From assembly GCA_903824665.1 (NCBI GenBank), contig CAIJXT010000008.1:1-64000 (forward strand): a stretch of DNA of 64,000 bases, read 5' to 3'. Every line of letters begins with the position of its first letter. The first letter of the stretch is position 1. The DNA comes from an uncultured Bacteroidota bacterium. GTDB taxonomy: Bacteria; Bacteroidota; Bacteroidia; Chitinophagales; Chitinophagaceae. The position numbers were made by a program, and so were the translations under genes. The notes below the pieces were generated by a model. The model had not been told where the DNA came from, ran no database searches, and saw only the letters and a list, made by a program, of their open reading frames with translations. This document shows, in pieces, positions 35,980 through 44,561 of the stretch.

Positions 35980-36177
35980 ATGATGAAACCAGACACAGTA
36001 AACGCAACCTCAAATTTCAGCAATGTGATGCTTACAGGAACAATACTGCTTGCCAATGTGGACATGAATGGTTTGCTGGACTATAGCCTCAAAGCATTTT
36101 TTGGCGGAGCAATATGGCTTGGGTATAAGATAACTGCTGACTACCTGGAACGGAAACGTAAATCAAAAAACAAATGA
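35980..36177 (+). CDS. Small membrane protein of the element
   Basis: About 65 residues from ATG 35980 (or 35983); ATG 35926 abuts the repeat array and is less likely. Hydrophobic helices (VMLTGTILLANVD and SLKAFFGGAIWLGYKI) are followed by a basic tail ERKRKSKNK. It contains MNGLLD, one of the recurring NGL motifs. It could be a virion membrane protein or holin. It overlaps the next start by 4 bp (ATGA). Confidence 0.65.
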   Translation: MMKPDTVNATSNFSNVMLTGTILLANVDMNGLLDYSLKAFFGGAIWLGYKITADYLERKRKSKNK

Positions 36178-36656
36178 GTACAGCAAACAAAATTCTGGCG
36201 GGCTCTGTAATAGGAGCCGGAGCCATTGCCGCCATTGCTTACCTGAAAAACATTAAAAGAGCGCAGGCACAATTGGAAATTATCCCTGTTATTAACATCC
36301 ACCAGATAAGTCTTGAAGGACTAACCGTAAGAGTGGATGCTTTACTGAAGAACCCAACAGGTGCAAGTTTTAAAATCAAGTATCCATTTGTCAAGTTGAA
36401 TCACAAGGATGCACTGTTAGGCAGTTCTCAGGCTGTCAATAAGGACATAAAAATACCCGCATTTGGGCAGGTGATGATAAAGGATATAATGATTAAAGTG
36501 CCCGTGCTTAGTTTTTTCTCGGTTGGCTACGACATTATCAAAGCCCTGATGAACAAGCAGCCCATAACACTGACCATATCAGTAATCACAACAGCCGATT
36601 TAGGCGTAACGCAGGTAGCTATTGAACACAAACAGGACATGACACTAAAAAAGTAA
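36174..36656 (+). CDS. LEA14/WHy-like protein with N-terminal TM anchor
   Basis: 160 residues. An N-terminal hydrophobic segment (ILAGSVIGAGAIAAIAYL) anchors a beta-sandwich resembling WHy/LEA type-2 domains: GLTVRVDALLKNPTGASFKIKYPFVKL and an IKIPAFGQVMIKDIMIKV repeat. In other organisms such domains serve in stress or membrane-associated roles. In this element the protein would be an anchored beta-domain, perhaps a particle component. Family assignment is by eye. Confidence 0.6.
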   Translation: MSTANKILAGSVIGAGAIAAIAYLKNIKRAQAQLEIIPVINIHQISLEGLTVRVDALLKNPTGASFKIKYPFVKLNHKDALLGSSQAVNKDIKIPAFGQVMIKDIMIKVPVLSFFSVGYDIIKALMNKQPITLTISVITTADLGVTQVAIEHKQDMTLKK

Positions 36657-36659
36657 ATA

Positions 36660-38504
36660 GTGGAAGCAAGAAAGAAACGAAATATTAAAAGCGGTGAGCA
36701 GTACAGCCGATTGTTCCCGGAAGCAAATACAGCTACGCATACCATAATGACAAATGCGGGAGTAGGCGATACTGTGGCATTTATCCCGAAAGTAGTGCGT
36801 AAAACACTCGATCATACAAAGGCTATTGCTAAAGTACTGAAAGGAAACAGTGACTATGACACATGCCGTAATATCTGGCAATTCGTGTACGACCACATTG
36901 CGTACCGCAGGGACAAAGATGGCTATGAGCAGATAAGAAGCCCGGCAAGATCATGGCATGACCGTCAAGCAGGAGTTGATTGCGATTGTTACACCACGTT
37001 CATCAGCAGCATACTTTCCAATTTAGGTATTGCGCATAAGTTGAGAATTACGAAGTACAGCAAACCCTACTTCCAGCACATCTATCCTATTGCCAACTGT
37101 AACGGCAGGGACGTAATACTGGACTGTGTTACAGACCAATTTGATTTTGAAGTACCATACAGTGAAAAAAAAGACTATCCAATGGATCTACAATACTTAG
37201 ATGGCTTAGATGATATAGGCTACAATGACAACCGCCTGTTTGACGGCACGGGCGAAATGGAAGAATTAGGGAAGCTGTTTAAAAAGAAAGCAAGCGCACC
37301 TGCCTCCGGTGGCGGCAATAAAAAGGGCGGTGGCGTATTCAAAAAGATCGGCGCTGCCGCAAAAAAGGTCACAAAAGCAGCCGGAGGAGCGGTAAAGAAT
37401 ACAGGTAAGAAAATAGCTACCACAGCTAAAAAAGCCAACCTGAAAAAGGTGCTGAATGTCGTTAACAAAGTAAATCCGGCAACGGTAGCCCTTCGTAATG
37501 GATTGTTGGCAGGCATGAAGCTGAATGTAAGTAATGTGGCAAAGAGGCTCCGGTGGAGTTACCTCACCCCCGATCAGGCAAAAGCAAAGGGGATGCAGAT
37601 GGACAGGTGGAATAAGCTGGTACAGACTAGACAAAAGCTGGAGAACATCTTTTATGGTGCTGGTGGCAACCCTGCCAATCTGAAAAAGGCAATACTCGGT
37701 GGTAAAGGCAATAGCGATAAGGCGGTAAATGGCTTTGATGGCTTTGATGGCTTGCGAAACCGCAGTGATGCAGCACAAATGAGCGTACATACTTCTTTGT
37801 CGCAACTGCTCGGCCCTGAAATATACTATTCTGAAAACGGATATCAGTCGCTTGGTGAATTAGGAGAACCGGTTACCCTTGCGGTAGTTGCCGCAGCATC
37901 GGGCGCAATCGCAACGATTGCCGGGCTTATCAAGAAAATTGGCGACATCTTCGGTGGCAAGGGTGAAGGCTCTAAAGATTTCAACGAGGCTGAAAATGCA
38001 GTAGCTGAAAAAGAAACTCAGGCGATCACCCAACAAGCAAACGAAGCTGGTGTATCACCTGCCGAAACATTTACGCCTACAAGCCCATCTGCAACCAATG
38101 AAGGCGGTGGCGGATCGCCCGGAAGTGCCACACCCCCGTCTGCTTCATATGACAACCCAATGCCCAGCGACAGCGGTGGTGGAACTACTACGGCTGTTTC
38201 GCCACCAGCGCAGACGAGTACCGAAGCAACCGAAAGCGGAGAAAAGACAGCGGCAAAAGCTGCCACAGATGCAGGCAATAACGAAGAAGGATTTTGGAAC
38301 AAGCATAAAAAGTGGCTGCTTCCGGTGGGAATAGGTATAGGAGGGTTAACGATAATAGCCATAGCCGCCTCTGCCATGAAATCGAAATCCAATACCCCTA
38401 TACCTGCAAAGGCAAAACCTATGCACGGGCTGCCATCCAGAAAAAACCACCAAAGAAGCAAAGGAAAAAAGCAGGGCAAGAAAAAATCAGTCAAACTGTT
38501 GTGA
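36660..38504 (+). CDS. Transglutaminase/cysteine-protease-like protein with C-terminal TM
   Basis: 614 residues from a GTG start 3 bp after the previous stop. Residues ~60-170 form a transglutaminase-like domain with a candidate triad Cys (AGVDCDCYTTF), His (YFQHIYPI) and Asp (VILDCVTD). A Lys/Ala/Gly-rich linker and the conserved-looking NPATVALRNGLLAGMKLNV follow. Then VNGFDGFDGL (about 356), a hydrophobic stretch near 405, a Pro/Ser/Thr-rich low-complexity region, and a TM helix (WLLPVGIGIGGLTIIAIAAS) near the C-terminus with a very basic tail. It may process or crosslink particle proteins; this is inferred. Confidence 0.65.
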   Translation: MEARKKRNIKSGEQYSRLFPEANTATHTIMTNAGVGDTVAFIPKVVRKTLDHTKAIAKVLKGNSDYDTCRNIWQFVYDHIAYRRDKDGYEQIRSPARSWHDRQAGVDCDCYTTFISSILSNLGIAHKLRITKYSKPYFQHIYPIANCNGRDVILDCVTDQFDFEVPYSEKKDYPMDLQYLDGLDDIGYNDNRLFDGTGEMEELGKLFKKKASAPASGGGNKKGGGVFKKIGAAAKKVTKAAGGAVKNTGKKIATTAKKANLKKVLNVVNKVNPATVALRNGLLAGMKLNVSNVAKRLRWSYLTPDQAKAKGMQMDRWNKLVQTRQKLENIFYGAGGNPANLKKAILGGKGNSDKAVNGFDGFDGLRNRSDAAQMSVHTSLSQLLGPEIYYSENGYQSLGELGEPVTLAVVAAASGAIATIAGLIKKIGDIFGGKGEGSKDFNEAENAVAEKETQAITQQANEAGVSPAETFTPTSPSATNEGGGGSPGSATPPSASYDNPMPSDSGGGTTTAVSPPAQTSTEATESGEKTAAKAATDAGNNEEGFWNKHKKWLLPVGIGIGGLTIIAIAASAMKSKSNTPIPAKAKPMHGLPSRKNHQRSKGKKQGKKKSVKLL

Positions 38505-38533
38505 ATCATCTTCAACAATTAAAACAAACCAAA

Positions 38534-39166
38534 ATGGCAAAACAAAAGAAAGGCGGCAAAAATAAGTTTGCCCAGAAAGCAAAACAGGCTGGATTTATTG
38601 ACTTTCATCAGCGATTACAGACGAAGGACAACATAAAAAATTCAGCCCTCGAAACAGGCAAAGATTTACTGATTGGTGTAATAGGTGGCGGTGTGGCGGG
38701 TGCGGCAATAGGTAAACCCTCCCTCCTTGTTGGAATCGGGTTAACAGGTGCGGGACACTTCACGGACAACCACTTGTTAAAGCTGTTCGGTATCGGGTTG
38801 ATGGCAGCCAATGGCTTCCAAAGATCAAAATCTGTGAACGGGCTGGAAGGGCTGGACAAACAAGCAATCCTCAACCGCATACAAGCCTACAAAGACAATT
38901 TTTCTGAGAAGCTTTTTATAGACAAACTGACTGGCAGACGTTCTGCTAACACTGAATCTGCAAATGGTATTGGGGAACTCCAGTTCTTCAATTACCCAAA
39001 CGATGTGAATGGCGCATACGATGAACTGGCAGCCCTTGAGGACTTGGAACAGCAAATTGCACAAAGCGGTATCGACCAGATGCAGGTATCGGGCATGGGT
39101 GAGTTTGGAGAATTTGGGGAAATGGGAGAACTGGCATCTATAGACGCATCAGATTTAAACCTGTAA
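38534..39166 (+). CDS. Gly-rich membrane protein with NG(L/I) motifs
   Basis: 210 residues from ATG 38534; the open frame extends upstream but overlaps the previous gene. Basic N-terminus (MAKQKKGGKNKFAQKAK), a Gly/Ala hydrophobic hairpin (LLIGVIGGGVAGAAIGKPSLLVGIGLTG), then VNGLEGLDKQ (about 101) and ANGIGELQFF (about 143). The acidic Met/Gly-rich tail reads GEFGEFGEMGELAS. It probably sits in a membrane. Function unknown. Confidence 0.65.
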   Translation: MAKQKKGGKNKFAQKAKQAGFIDFHQRLQTKDNIKNSALETGKDLLIGVIGGGVAGAAIGKPSLLVGIGLTGAGHFTDNHLLKLFGIGLMAANGFQRSKSVNGLEGLDKQAILNRIQAYKDNFSEKLFIDKLTGRRSANTESANGIGELQFFNYPNDVNGAYDELAALEDLEQQIAQSGIDQMQVSGMGEFGEFGEMGELASIDASDLNL

Positions 39167-39219
39167 CAAACAATATAACAACAATCAATAACCAAATTAA
39201 AAACCAAAAAACAACTATT

Positions 39220-39936
39220 ATGTTAGAATTCAACGGAATTGAAGAGTACAGCAACCAGGGCGCACTGCTTGGCGTGGACGGGCTGGATGATGCGGAACTG
39301 TTAGGTGCATTACGGAGCATGAACCCCATCAAACGTGCCAAGACAGTCAACAAGCTGGCAAACAGCGGCCCTGCCAGCAAGGGGTCGAGGGCGGAAATGG
39401 AAAAACACTTCGGTGAGCTGCCGCCCAATATCAAGCAGTCATTGGTAAAAGGGGAATTGCGCCTTGCGGACACAATCGTCTATTCTATCAAGAAGGTAGG
39501 AGCCAAGACCATAAAGATGTTTGAAACGCAGGACACGAAGGAAATAGGCTTGCGCAACATTTCCAATGCCAAACTGCCAAAGAACCAGATATTGCTGGTA
39601 AGCGGCATTATCCTTCTTGCTGGTACGTCTGCGGATGCGACCAATGACAAGGTAATGGCAACGGAATACAAAGGCATTGAGTTTTTTCCGGCAATCGCAT
39701 CGGGAGAGCTTAACCTGAAGTCCAACAAAAAGCAGATAGTACCGGAAACAGGCTGCGGTGTATTCAAGACAGGTAACTATCATGGCGTACCTGCTGGCTA
39801 TTACAAGCTGGCTAATCCCCGGCTGATCCTTGATGATGTGCTGATAGAACTGACCATTGAGTTAGGCACAATGGACGGCATACCTGCCAATACCTACCTG
39901 TATGCGGCATTGCATGGCACGATCACCACTCCATAA
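39220..39936 (+). CDS. Candidate major structural (capsid-like) protein
   Basis: 238 residues, no signal or TM. A short N-terminus with FNGIEEY and GVDGLDDAEL motifs and a helical segment come first. From about residue 85 to the end the protein is beta-rich: YSIKKVGAKTIKMFE, QILLVSGIILLAGTS, GIEFFPAIASGELNL, and LDDVLIELTIELGTM. A jelly-roll-like capsid protein would look like this. It is followed by a muramidase and more small beta proteins. The homology is not demonstrated; structure prediction would decide. Confidence 0.5.
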   Translation: MLEFNGIEEYSNQGALLGVDGLDDAELLGALRSMNPIKRAKTVNKLANSGPASKGSRAEMEKHFGELPPNIKQSLVKGELRLADTIVYSIKKVGAKTIKMFETQDTKEIGLRNISNAKLPKNQILLVSGIILLAGTSADATNDKVMATEYKGIEFFPAIASGELNLKSNKKQIVPETGCGVFKTGNYHGVPAGYYKLANPRLILDDVLIELTIELGTMDGIPANTYLYAALHGTITTP

Positions 39937-39987
39937 CCGGCAGCGGCAGCTATTGCGCCTGCAATAGCTGCCGCCTAAATAAACAAC

Positions 39988-40557
39988 ATGGCAAACCTGT
40001 TAATCAAACGGCTACCCAACATACCCTATCTGCCCTATATAGCCATGAGCATTGCCGTTCCCGCATTGCTGGTGATATTCAGTAAGAAAGCAAAGGCTGC
40101 AAACCAAAGGGCATCAACGCCCTACAATAACCTGAAAGCCTTTCTTACCATGATCCAGTATGCTGAAGGCACTTATGGGCAGGACGCTTACCGTATGCAC
40201 TATGGCGGACAATTATTTAACAGCTATGCCCGTCATCCCAATATCGCTATTACCAAAAGTGGCATTACAAGTACAGCCGCTGGCGCATACCAGATATTGT
40301 ACCGGACATGGACAGGCGTACAACAGGCATTGCAACTGCCGGACTTTAGCCCGGCAAGCCAGAACAGGGCAGCCATTGAACTGATCCGGCGAAGGGGTGC
40401 ATTGCAAGCGGTGTTGGCGGGACGGTTTGAAGATGCGGTGGAAAAATGTAAAAAAGAATGGGCATCACTCCCCGGTGCAGGTTATGGGCAGCGGGAACGT
40501 AGCCTTGCACTACTCAGCGATGTGTATAGAAGTGCGGGTGGGCAGGTAGTAGTATAA
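39988..40557 (+). CDS. Muramidase / lytic transglycosylase, phage lambda R type
   Basis: 189 residues. An N-terminal TM (LPYIAMSIAVPALLVIFS) anchors a lambda-lysozyme-like domain (COG4678): AFLTMIQYAEGTYGQDAYR with the catalytic Glu in AEGT, HYGGQLFNSYARHPN, and STAAGAYQILYRTW. It cleaves peptidoglycan glycan strands. A membrane-anchored muramidase among small structural genes suits a particle-associated enzyme for cell entry, as in tailless phages. Confidence 0.85.
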   Translation: MANLLIKRLPNIPYLPYIAMSIAVPALLVIFSKKAKAANQRASTPYNNLKAFLTMIQYAEGTYGQDAYRMHYGGQLFNSYARHPNIAITKSGITSTAAGAYQILYRTWTGVQQALQLPDFSPASQNRAAIELIRRRGALQAVLAGRFEDAVEKCKKEWASLPGAGYGQRERSLALLSDVYRSAGGQVVV

Positions 40558-40575
40558 CAATTAAAAAATAAACAG

Positions 40576-40986
40576 ATGAGCGAAAACAATGCGCCAGCAA
40601 TCAACATAGCGGGCATCGTCAAAAAGCGGTTTGACTTGCTGATAACCGCAGGGGATGCAACCTACACCCAAACATTCGAGCTGGATAAGACAATTGCCTT
40701 TGTAAAGGGAGTGTTGCTCACATCGGATAAGGACGACCTGATGTATTACAGGGGTTCGCAAAAGATAGAGATCAACAGGCAGGAAATATTCCCTGAAGGC
40801 TATGAAAGCAAATTGGTTATCAGCGGTATCAACTGCCCTGTCAACCAGCGGTACTACCTGACGGGAAATATGCCCATCGGCAACGGGCTTATAAAGATTG
40901 ACTACAAGGATAAGGATGACAGCCGTGCGCCATTTGAGGCATACCGCATTTCGCTGTACCTCGATTGTGAACTGAAAGCCTATTAA
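40576..40986 (+). CDS. Small beta-rich protein, possible jelly-roll structural protein
   Basis: 136 residues, almost wholly beta-strand by eye: KRFDLLITAGDATYTQTFELD, TIAFVKGVLLTSDKDD, SKLVISGINCPVNQRYYL, GNGLIKIDYKDKDD, and EAYRISLYLDCELKAY. No signal peptide or TM. It resembles minor capsid, penton or spike proteins of tailless phages in size and strand pattern, without proven homology. It precedes another beta-rich gene by 19 bp. Confidence 0.5.
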   Translation: MSENNAPAINIAGIVKKRFDLLITAGDATYTQTFELDKTIAFVKGVLLTSDKDDLMYYRGSQKIEINRQEIFPEGYESKLVISGINCPVNQRYYLTGNMPIGNGLIKIDYKDKDDSRAPFEAYRISLYLDCELKAY

Positions 40987-41005
40987 CCCGATAAACTGCA
41001 AAACT

Positions 41006-41461
41006 ATGCTGACCAATGTAATTATTGTGCCTATCCCCATAACAAGACGAGGGCAGAAGGTCTTTTTCGAGGTAAGCATCCCAAAAGACGTGAACAGGAT
41101 AATCGGGATCGAAGCAAGCATAACTGGCTTATCGGGTATAACGCTGGTCGAAATTATTGGCAGGCAGGTTGCTGGGATGATAAAGCTGCAAGCCGAAGGT
41201 ATAGCGAACCAATGCTACAGCACTCAGGCACATATCGGCATCAGCAGTTTAGACAAGAACCAGCCCGGCTTCAACCCTGCATATACAGCTTGGCAGCAAA
41301 ACGCATATGTAGGCAGTTATAACCGGGAACCGGAACAAGTAAGGATCGGCAATACGAACACGCTTTACGGCAGTTATACGGACATATATGGCAAAAGAAT
41401 AAGCAGGGATTTGGTTTACACTATCGGGCTGTATTTATGGACGGAAAGAAAAGACAACTGA
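41006..41461 (+). CDS. Beta-rich protein, possible structural component
   Basis: 151 residues: NVIIVPIPITRRGQKVFFEV, DVNRIIGIEASITGLSGIT, a middle with Gln/Asn-rich turns (AYTAWQQNAYVGSYN), and a terminal strand DLVYTIGLYLWTERK. No signal or TM. The opening reads like a viral coat strand pair; this is an impression, not a match. The next gene starts 1 bp after its stop. Confidence 0.45.
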   Translation: MLTNVIIVPIPITRRGQKVFFEVSIPKDVNRIIGIEASITGLSGITLVEIIGRQVAGMIKLQAEGIANQCYSTQAHIGISSLDKNQPGFNPAYTAWQQNAYVGSYNREPEQVRIGNTNTLYGSYTDIYGKRISRDLVYTIGLYLWTERKDN

Positions 41462-41462
41462 A

Positions 41463-41795
41463 ATGACACAAGAACTGGCAATAGCCTATATCCGAAAAAG
41501 AACGGCAGAGCTTGGGCAAGGCGATCAATATTACCTCCGCTTCCGGCATTATGTGCTACCCCCATTGGGTGAACAGGTAATAACAGGAGGGACAGCATTA
41601 TTCGTGCTGGTTGACCCATCACCACATATCAGGGTAGAAAATGAAACAGGATTGTTTGACCTGACCGAAACAGCAGTCAACGAATTGCAATACGAGTACC
41701 AGGGTATATTCCATATAACCAACTACAGCCCTTCACTGCAACACGTTCAAATGATACAGGTAATTTTTAAAAACGAAGCACAATGCCACAGATAG
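41463..41795 (+). CDS. Small unknown protein of structural block
   Basis: 110 residues: GDQYYLRFRHYVLPPLGEQVITGGTALFVLVD, NETGLFDLTETAVNELQYEYQGIFHITN, then IQVIFKNEAQCHR. Mixed beta content, no TM. It overlaps the next gene by 13 bp. Likely part of the same particle complex; function unknown. Confidence 0.55.
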   Translation: MTQELAIAYIRKRTAELGQGDQYYLRFRHYVLPPLGEQVITGGTALFVLVDPSPHIRVENETGLFDLTETAVNELQYEYQGIFHITNYSPSLQHVQMIQVIFKNEAQCHR

Positions 41796-42610
41796 AAGAA
41801 AAGTTTGACCAGGACAGGGTTGACGGTCTCAAAAGATACCTTCAAAGAGAGGCATCGAAGAACAGGAAGAAGGACTTTGAAATTGTAGTGGATGGCTTTA
41901 AGGTAGTGTCCCGTACCAATAACGTTGACGAATTTGATGAGTATGAACAGGAACTCAGGAATGATACCAGCAGCCTCAGTATCCTCATCTATGATGGTCC
42001 GACAACCAACCGCAATACGAAGCATTCGTTCTACTTCAATGACGAACGAACCACAAACCGAAAAGCGGTGAACGGATTGGGCAGCCTTGGGGAAATTGAT
42101 CACCTGGTGCAGATGAGGATTGATGAAAATAACAGGGATCATATGGTTGCGAAGCTGCGGGAAGACCTGGAGCGGACACAAGATGAACTGGATCAGGCTT
42201 TGGAGTACAATGAAACGCTGGAACAGACGGTCAACACCTTAAAAAGTAAGAAGCTGTCCGACAACAACAACCTCGGAGACTTACTAAATGCGTTCATCGG
42301 CTCTATAGTCAAATCCAATGCCAGCAAGCTGCCGGGGGGTGAAATGCTTGCTGGGCTATTTGCAGGTGCGGAAACGGAAAAACAACCAATAGAACTCCCA
42401 CAGGAAGGGGAGCCGTCTAAAGTAACCTTCAAAAAACAAAAACCAGCGGACGAACCAGATGAAATGACCCAAAACCGGATGGCATTGATTGCGGATCTAC
42501 AGAAAAAACTCAATGAACTGCAAATGGTGGGCTTGTTCTCCATTATTGAACACCTGACCACCAAACCGGAACAAATACAAACAGTAATCGAAATTCTTAA
42601 CGACAAATAG
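41783..42610 (+). CDS. Coiled-coil protein with NGLGSL motif
   Basis: 275 residues. An alpha/beta N-terminus is followed by VNGLGSLGEID at about residue 96, a long coiled coil (MVAKLREDLERTQDELDQALEYNETLEQTVNTL), a Gly-rich hinge, and a second helical region (DLQKKLNELQMVG). It has no TM. It could be a scaffold or internal protein. It overlaps the previous gene by 13 bp, and the next gene starts 7 bp later. Confidence 0.6.
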   Translation: MPQIEEKFDQDRVDGLKRYLQREASKNRKKDFEIVVDGFKVVSRTNNVDEFDEYEQELRNDTSSLSILIYDGPTTNRNTKHSFYFNDERTTNRKAVNGLGSLGEIDHLVQMRIDENNRDHMVAKLREDLERTQDELDQALEYNETLEQTVNTLKSKKLSDNNNLGDLLNAFIGSIVKSNASKLPGGEMLAGLFAGAETEKQPIELPQEGEPSKVTFKKQKPADEPDEMTQNRMALIADLQKKLNELQMVGLFSIIEHLTTKPEQIQTVIEILNDK

Positions 42611-42617
42611 AAAAACA

Positions 42618-42800
42618 ATGACACACCAATACGATTTCATTATCGAAGCACCTACGGAAAAAGAAGCTGAACAAAAGATCAATGCCTTGGCAATGCTTGC
42701 AAGCAAGTTAAAAACCAACGAACTGGTAAAACTGGCATTGGTGGTAGAAAAAGACCCGGTAACAACCCGGCTGGCAAAAAAATTCCTCAAACTCAATTAG
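42618..42800 (+). CDS. Small helical protein, unknown
   Basis: 60 residues: YDFIIEAPTEKEAEQKINALAMLASKLKTNELVKLALVVEKDP, a beta-strand plus two amphipathic helices. Tight spacing (7 bp) and codon pattern support a real gene. Function unknown. Confidence 0.6.
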   Translation: MTHQYDFIIEAPTEKEAEQKINALAMLASKLKTNELVKLALVVEKDPVTTRLAKKFLKLN

Positions 42801-42851
42801 GAGCAGGTCTTAGGCTAAGAAAGTTTACAAACCCAAAAAGTAAATCTAACC

Positions 42852-43544
42852 GTGTACACGAACAATGAACAAGCAAGTAGCGAAAGGGAACTTACCGTCC
42901 GTGAAAAAATACAATACTCCTTGCTGGGTGTCCTTGTGTTGGGAGGGGCGGTAATGCTTGGGCGGACAATTGTAAAAAAAGCCACCTCCAACAATGAGCA
43001 GCGCAAAACCTATACAGAGGGCAATACAGCAACGTATGCCAAGCAGATAAAAATGGCTTTTGACAATGACGGCTGGTGGGGAACGGACAAAGATGTTTTA
43101 CGGCAGGTAGTACGGGTAATACCAAGTAAGGGCGAGTTCAGAAAGGTAATGACCTCTTACCAAAAGCTATACGGCAGAAACCTGCTGGCAGATATGCAGG
43201 GTGAATTAAAAACAACAGAGTACAATGAAATACTGGCAATCATTTCAACAAAGCCGGAGCATGGCGAAGAGACTGTCAACGAAGTAACGGCTGAAAAATT
43301 GCAAAGCTGGGCAAAACGGGCAAGGGCGGCATTTGAGATCAGCTATGGCCCGTTTCCGGGAACAGATGAGCCAGCAATCAGGGCGGTGTTCCTTGAAATA
43401 CCGACACAGGAAGCATACCGGAAAATGGCAGCCGTGTATCAATCCATGTACGGTAACAGTTTTACGGACGACCTCAAAAGCGAACTTGAATTATGGGAAT
43501 ACGCACCGATGATGCAGCTTATTTCCGGCAAACCAAAAAATTAA
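42852..43544 (+). CDS. Membrane-anchored protein with two annexin-like repeats
   Basis: 230 residues from GTG 42852. TM helix at about 23-41 (LGVLVLGGAVMLGRTIV). Two repeats of about 70 residues follow, each resembling annexin repeats: WGTDKDVLRQVVRVIP...YQKLYGRNLLADMQGELKTTEYNEIL, and PGTDEPAIRAVFLEIP...YQSMYGNSFTDDLKSELELWEY. The GTD(E/K) loop, the Y..mYG stretch and the L...EL stretch are the annexin pattern. Annexins bind Ca2+ and acidic membranes; whether that holds here is untested. Confidence 0.6.
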   Translation: MYTNNEQASSERELTVREKIQYSLLGVLVLGGAVMLGRTIVKKATSNNEQRKTYTEGNTATYAKQIKMAFDNDGWWGTDKDVLRQVVRVIPSKGEFRKVMTSYQKLYGRNLLADMQGELKTTEYNEILAIISTKPEHGEETVNEVTAEKLQSWAKRARAAFEISYGPFPGTDEPAIRAVFLEIPTQEAYRKMAAVYQSMYGNSFTDDLKSELELWEYAPMMQLISGKPKN

Positions 43545-43546
43545 AC

Positions 43547-44560
43547 ATGGCAACGAAAACGAAAAAGGCAGCGACAAAAAAAAGCGGTAAAGCAGCACCT
43601 CCCAAACAACCGAAGACACGAAAGGCAAAACAACCGATGGGAAAAGGTGCAACTGCCAAACCTGCCGCAAAGGATAAGACAGGGCAGATCATCATGACCA
43701 CCCTTGCTGTAGGTTTAGCAGGTGTCGCTGGATACTTCGGTTGGCAGTACATGAAAAAGCGCATGGCTACCCGCAACGATGCGGACATAAATATTACCGA
43801 TACTGATTTTGTTACTCCGGTTATCAAACCCATAAAACCCATAAAGGAAACGCCTACCCCTTCACCCGGAAACTATGCCAAAAGCCGCAATGACGATTTC
43901 CCTTTAAAGAAAGGCAGCAAGGGTGACCGGGTCAGGTCTTTGCAACAGGCATTGATTGACAAATATAGCAGCAGTGCTTTACCCAAATTCGGAGCGGATA
44001 GTGATTTCGGAACTGAAACTGCCAATGCGCTGAAGAAGTACGGAATACCAATACCCGTTACAGAAAGTGCATTCAACCTGCTCACACAGGCAGGTGGTAA
44101 TGTGGGAAATGCAGCCGGAATAGCAAACAAATTACATGCTGCCGCATCAAATAAAAATTTTGATAGTGTGCTGAGTTTGCTCAAAAACATCAGGAACAAA
44201 CAGGACTACCAACAAGTTGGCAACAGTTTCCTGCAATTACGGTTGCGGGGAGTAAGGCAGACCCTCGTCAACGGACTACTCAGCAGCTTTGATAATGCAG
44301 AGCAGAAACAAAAGATAGGTATGGAGTTCGTTCGTATGGGTTTGCAATACAATGGCAGCAAGTGGAGCCTGGCTGGTTTCGATGGGCAGCCGGTAGTAAC
44401 AACGGAACCCGCCACCGTTTGGATCTCTTCCGCCCAAAGCCTGCAAGTGCCTGCAATGATGGTGTTGGGTAATGAAGTAACACGCAGGTTGGACTACACC
44501 CTTTTTGAAAACAACAACAAGTATTTTTTAGTCAAAACACAATCAATCAAATATCTATAA
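43547..44560 (+). CDS. Peptidoglycan-binding-domain protein with N-terminal TM
   Basis: 337 residues from ATG 43547, 2 bp after the previous stop. A Lys/Ala/Pro-rich tail (about 1-45), a TM helix (IIMTTLAVGLAGVAGYFGW), a Pro-rich linker, then a PG_binding_1 domain (FPLKKGSKGDRVRSLQQALID ... DFGTETANALKKYG). The helical second half again has NKQDYQQVGNSFLQLRLRGVRQTL, reminiscent of the annexin-like repeats, and a terminal beta domain follows. It probably tethers a membrane to peptidoglycan. Confidence 0.75.
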   Translation: MATKTKKAATKKSGKAAPPKQPKTRKAKQPMGKGATAKPAAKDKTGQIIMTTLAVGLAGVAGYFGWQYMKKRMATRNDADINITDTDFVTPVIKPIKPIKETPTPSPGNYAKSRNDDFPLKKGSKGDRVRSLQQALIDKYSSSALPKFGADSDFGTETANALKKYGIPIPVTESAFNLLTQAGGNVGNAAGIANKLHAAASNKNFDSVLSLLKNIRNKQDYQQVGNSFLQLRLRGVRQTLVNGLLSSFDNAEQKQKIGMEFVRMGLQYNGSKWSLAGFDGQPVVTTEPATVWISSAQSLQVPAMMVLGNEVTRRLDYTLFENNNKYFLVKTQSIKYL

Positions 44561-44561
44561 C

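Noticed and set aside
37266..37805. Minus-strand frame of 179 codons opposite the transglutaminase-like gene
   Set aside because: Lies wholly opposite a supported gene and its Cys/Leu/Phe-rich sequence is typical of antisense to Lys/Ala-rich coding.
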